Source of the DNA: Chloroflexota bacterium
GTDB lineage: Bacteria; Chloroflexota; Anaerolineae; Anaerolineales; Anaerolineaceae
DNA length: 33,292 nucleotides
Assembly: GCA_023434145.1 (NCBI GenBank)
Contig: JAEYTI010000005.1
Coordinates: 1-33,292, forward strand
Reading direction: 5' to 3'
The translations under genes were made by a program, and so were the position numbers. The notes beneath the pieces were generated by a model, which was given only the letters and a program-made list of their open reading frames with translations, was not told the origin of the DNA and did no database searches. How positions within the stretch are numbered: the first letter of the stretch is position 1; each line of letters starts with the position of its first letter. Positions 31,470 through 33,292 of this stretch are shown here, piece after piece.

Positions 31470-31656
31470 GTAGGGGCGCAGCGGGACATTAGAGCCAGGC
31501 TAATCCTGGAACCGCGGTGCTGCGCCCGTGCCGTAGGATCATGTTTTCGATGATAAACGCCATGGATTGATTTTCGATAGGGCGGTTCCGCGATCAGCGG
31601 GCGCAGCGCTTTGGTTCATATATCGGCTTGATTCGAACGTCCCGCTGCGCCCCTAC
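31470..31656. mobile_element. 187-bp MITE-like element with perfect 18-bp terminal inverted repeats
   Basis: The ends GTAGGGGCGCAGCGGGAC (31470-31487) and its complement (31639-31656) match over all 18 bases. The outer bases are TA...TA inside a G/C, as expected for an IS630/mariner-type element at a TA target. Further internal complementary segments (GGAACCGC with GCGGTTCC; GCGCCCG with CGGGCGC) indicate strong folding. No coding frame is evident. It lies between the GNAT and gatB genes. Confidence 0.8.
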
Positions 31657-31679
31657 TATAAACGCGTTCACGAGAAGTA

Positions 31680-31709
31680 AGGCCGCCCCTCTGACTTTCT
31701 GGGCGGCCT
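31680..31709 (-). terminator. Terminator of gatB
   Basis: The stems AGGCCGCCC (31680-31688) and GGGCGGCCT (31701-31709) are perfect over 9 bp with a 12-base loop, starting 8 bp beyond the gatB stop. On the minus strand the stem is followed by TTACTTCT, a weak T-rich tail. Confidence 0.75.
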
Positions 31710-31717
31710 GTGAACTG

Positions 31718-33151
31718 TTACTGCAGCGTCTCTTCCAATATCTTCTTCGCCAGCGCGGCATCGGCCTTGCCACGCATCTCGCGCATCACCTGGCCCACGA
31801 ACCAGCCCATCAGTGTCACCTTGCCTCCGCGGTACGACTCCACCTCTTTTGGATTGGCCGCGATGATCTTTTCCACCACTGCACGGATCGCGCCGTCGTC
31901 GCTGACCTTTGCCAGCCCCTCTGCTTCCACAATCTTTGCCGGGGGCTGACCGGTCTCTTCGACCTTTGCCAGCAGCGCCTTGCCCGTATTGGTGTTGATC
32001 GTTCCGGCATCCACCAATTTGAGGATCTCTGCCAGGAAGGCGGGGGTAAGCTTTAGCTCGCTGGCGGAATGCCCGCTCTCGTTGAGCATGCGCAGCACGT
32101 CATTCATCAACCAATTGGATACCTTCTTGGGATCGCTGCCGTACGATTGCACCGCTTCTTCATAATAATCCGAAAGCGTCCGCTCCGCGGTGAGGATTTC
32201 CGCGTCGTATTCGGGCAAGCCGTACTGCTCCATAAAGCGCGCGCGGCGCTCCAGCGGACGTTCAGGAAGCTGCGCCAGGATCGAATCGCGCCAGGCGTCA
32301 TCCAGGCGGATAGGCAGCAGGTCCGGCTCGCGGAAGTAGCGGTAATCAGCTTCGGTTTCTTTCGAGCGCATCTTTCGCAGCTTGCCGGTCTCCTCGTCCC
32401 AGTCCAGCGTCCAGGCTTCAATCCTTCGCCCTGCCTCGGTCTCGCGGATCTGGCGTTCCACTTCCACGTTGATCGCGTCGCGAACGGCATCGATCGAGTT
32501 GACGTTCTTGATCTCGGTTTTCGGGTTGAGATAGTCCGCGCCCTTAGGACGGATAGAGACGTTCGCGTCGCAGCGCAGGTGGCCCTTCTCCATATCTGCC
32601 TCGGAAACGCCCAGCCAGCGCAATAGCTGGCGCAGGCGAATGAGGTACTGCGCTGCCTCATCGGCGGAACGCAGGTCTGGCCCAGTGACCATTTCGATCA
32701 GCGGAACGCCACAACGGTTGAAGTCGATCAAGCGGCGGCCCAGTTCGTTCTTGGTTTTGCCCGCGTCTTCCTCCAGGTGCAGCTTGGTGATCGTCACCCG
32801 GCGCGTGTAACCTTGGGGCATGGGCAGATCCATATAGCCACCGTGCGAGAGCGATTGATCGTACTGCGAGACCTGGTAACCCTTGGGTAGATCAGGGTAA
32901 AAGTAATTCTTGCGGTCAAAGAAAGAGAGCGGGCGCAGCTCGCCATGCATGGCAGCCGCCAGCAGCACACCCTTCTCAACCACGCTGCGGTTGAGCACGG
33001 GCAGCACGCCGGGCAGCCCGGTGCAGATGGGGCAGATGTTGGTGTTTGGCGGATCGAACCAGGAATCGGCCCGGCAGGAGCAGAAGATCTTTGTTTGTGT
33101 GTTGAGCTGGATGTGGGTCTCCAGCCCGATGACGGTCTCGTATTCAGTCAT
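31718..33151 (-). CDS. gatB: Aspartyl/glutamyl-tRNA amidotransferase subunit B
   Basis: This 477-residue subunit of GatCAB converts misacylated Glu-tRNA(Gln) or Asp-tRNA(Asn) to the correct amide. It starts IGLETHIQLNTQTKIFCSC, with the zinc cysteines of CSC and CPICTG and the GLPGVLPVLNR block. KNYFYPDLPKGYQVSQYDQ, RCDANVSIRPKG and KTEIKNVNSIDAVRDAIN follow, and the YqeY-like tail ends MGWFVGQVMREMRGKADAAL. Length is normal. GAGGAACCAACC precedes the ATG at 33151. gatA and gatC are not in the window. Confidence 0.96.
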   Translation of the reverse strand: MTEYETVIGLETHIQLNTQTKIFCSCRADSWFDPPNTNICPICTGLPGVLPVLNRSVVEKGVLLAAAMHGELRPLSFFDRKNYFYPDLPKGYQVSQYDQSLSHGGYMDLPMPQGYTRRVTITKLHLEEDAGKTKNELGRRLIDFNRCGVPLIEMVTGPDLRSADEAAQYLIRLRQLLRWLGVSEADMEKGHLRCDANVSIRPKGADYLNPKTEIKNVNSIDAVRDAINVEVERQIRETEAGRRIEAWTLDWDEETGKLRKMRSKETEADYRYFREPDLLPIRLDDAWRDSILAQLPERPLERRARFMEQYGLPEYDAEILTAERTLSDYYEEAVQSYGSDPKKVSNWLMNDVLRMLNESGHSASELKLTPAFLAEILKLVDAGTINTNTGKALLAKVEETGQPPAKIVEAEGLAKVSDDGAIRAVVEKIIAANPKEVESYRGGKVTLMGWFVGQVMREMRGKADAALAKKILEETLQ

Positions 33152-33238
33152 GGTTGGTTCCTCGCAGATAGCGCAAGATTTTTTCTGTAAATTCTTTCAG
33201 GATATCCCGTTGGTTTCTTAAGGTTCAAGTTGCAAGAG

Positions 33239-33286
33239 GGCTGTGGATATGTGGACGGGACTTGCACCGCCCACATATCCACAGCC
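33239..33286. repeat. Long inverted repeat at the right edge
   Basis: Arms GGCTGTGGATATGTGG (33239-33254) and its complement (33271-33286) are perfect over 16 bp with a 16-base loop. It lies upstream of gatB and may be the terminator of a gene beyond the window or part of the same class of intergenic hairpins. Confidence 0.7.
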
Positions 33287-33292
33287 AAGAGC

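Noticed and set aside
31488..31638. Possible tRNA or structured RNA gene inside the element upstream of the GNAT gene
   Set aside because: No tRNA arm pattern or conserved T-loop could be found; the folding is explained by nested inverted repeats of the element.

Overview
The window looks like a chromosomal segment of a moderately GC-rich bacterium, most likely a member of the Chloroflexota (Anaerolineae-like). This is inferred from the gene set (NurA/HerA, paired M16 peptidases, KdpD/KdpE without the pump, a degenerate FtsK-like protein, TTG/GTG starts with good Shine-Dalgarno sites); no 16S or other decisive marker is present. Nearly all of it is dense coding sequence in short operons. No tRNA, rRNA, CRISPR array, prophage or intact transposase gene was seen.

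Layout: an AT-rich edge with a possible gene 3' end (1-168); a minus-strand nurA / HAS-barrel protein / herA DNA-end-processing operon (169-3663); a TetR regulator with a textbook promoter-operator (3853-4454) and a GH13 glycosidase with its own operator (4644-6025); a SIMPL-domain lipoprotein (6370-7137); a minus-strand frr-uppS-cdsA-glpX run (7289-10554); a SufU-like scaffold with a two-domain sulfurtransferase (10958-12190); kdpD-kdpE (12670-16082); a small coiled-coil protein with a YegS-like lipid kinase (16262-17556); an FtsK-like protein lacking its P-loop (17774-19333); a minus-strand operon of two M16 peptidase subunits, acpS and a metallophosphoesterase (19398-23070); a membrane-anchored repeat protein (23097-23804) divergent from an adrenodoxin-reductase-like ferredoxin-NADP reductase (23933-25336); a membrane protein with an M19 dipeptidase (25407-27073); ribosomal protein S1 (27257-28783); xseA-xseB-YuiD-like (28960-30937); a GNAT acetyltransferase (30997-31458); and gatB (31718-33151).

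The most unusual content is between the genes. About fifteen long, perfect or near-perfect inverted repeats (arms 15-30 bp) sit in intergenic DNA, most with different sequences. Three members of a small mobile repeat family, called here family A (4462-4581, 6039-6228, 10765-10937), have about 13-bp terminal inverted repeats. Two carry exact 8-bp direct repeats at their ends. Each of the three lies inside one arm of an intergenic hairpin next to a stop codon; removing the element restores the hairpin. This suggests a non-autonomous element that targets terminator-like hairpin stems. Two further TIR elements with TA ends (12447-12533 and 31470-31656) and a second hairpin repeat family (near 12302-12344 and 17620-17666) add to this.
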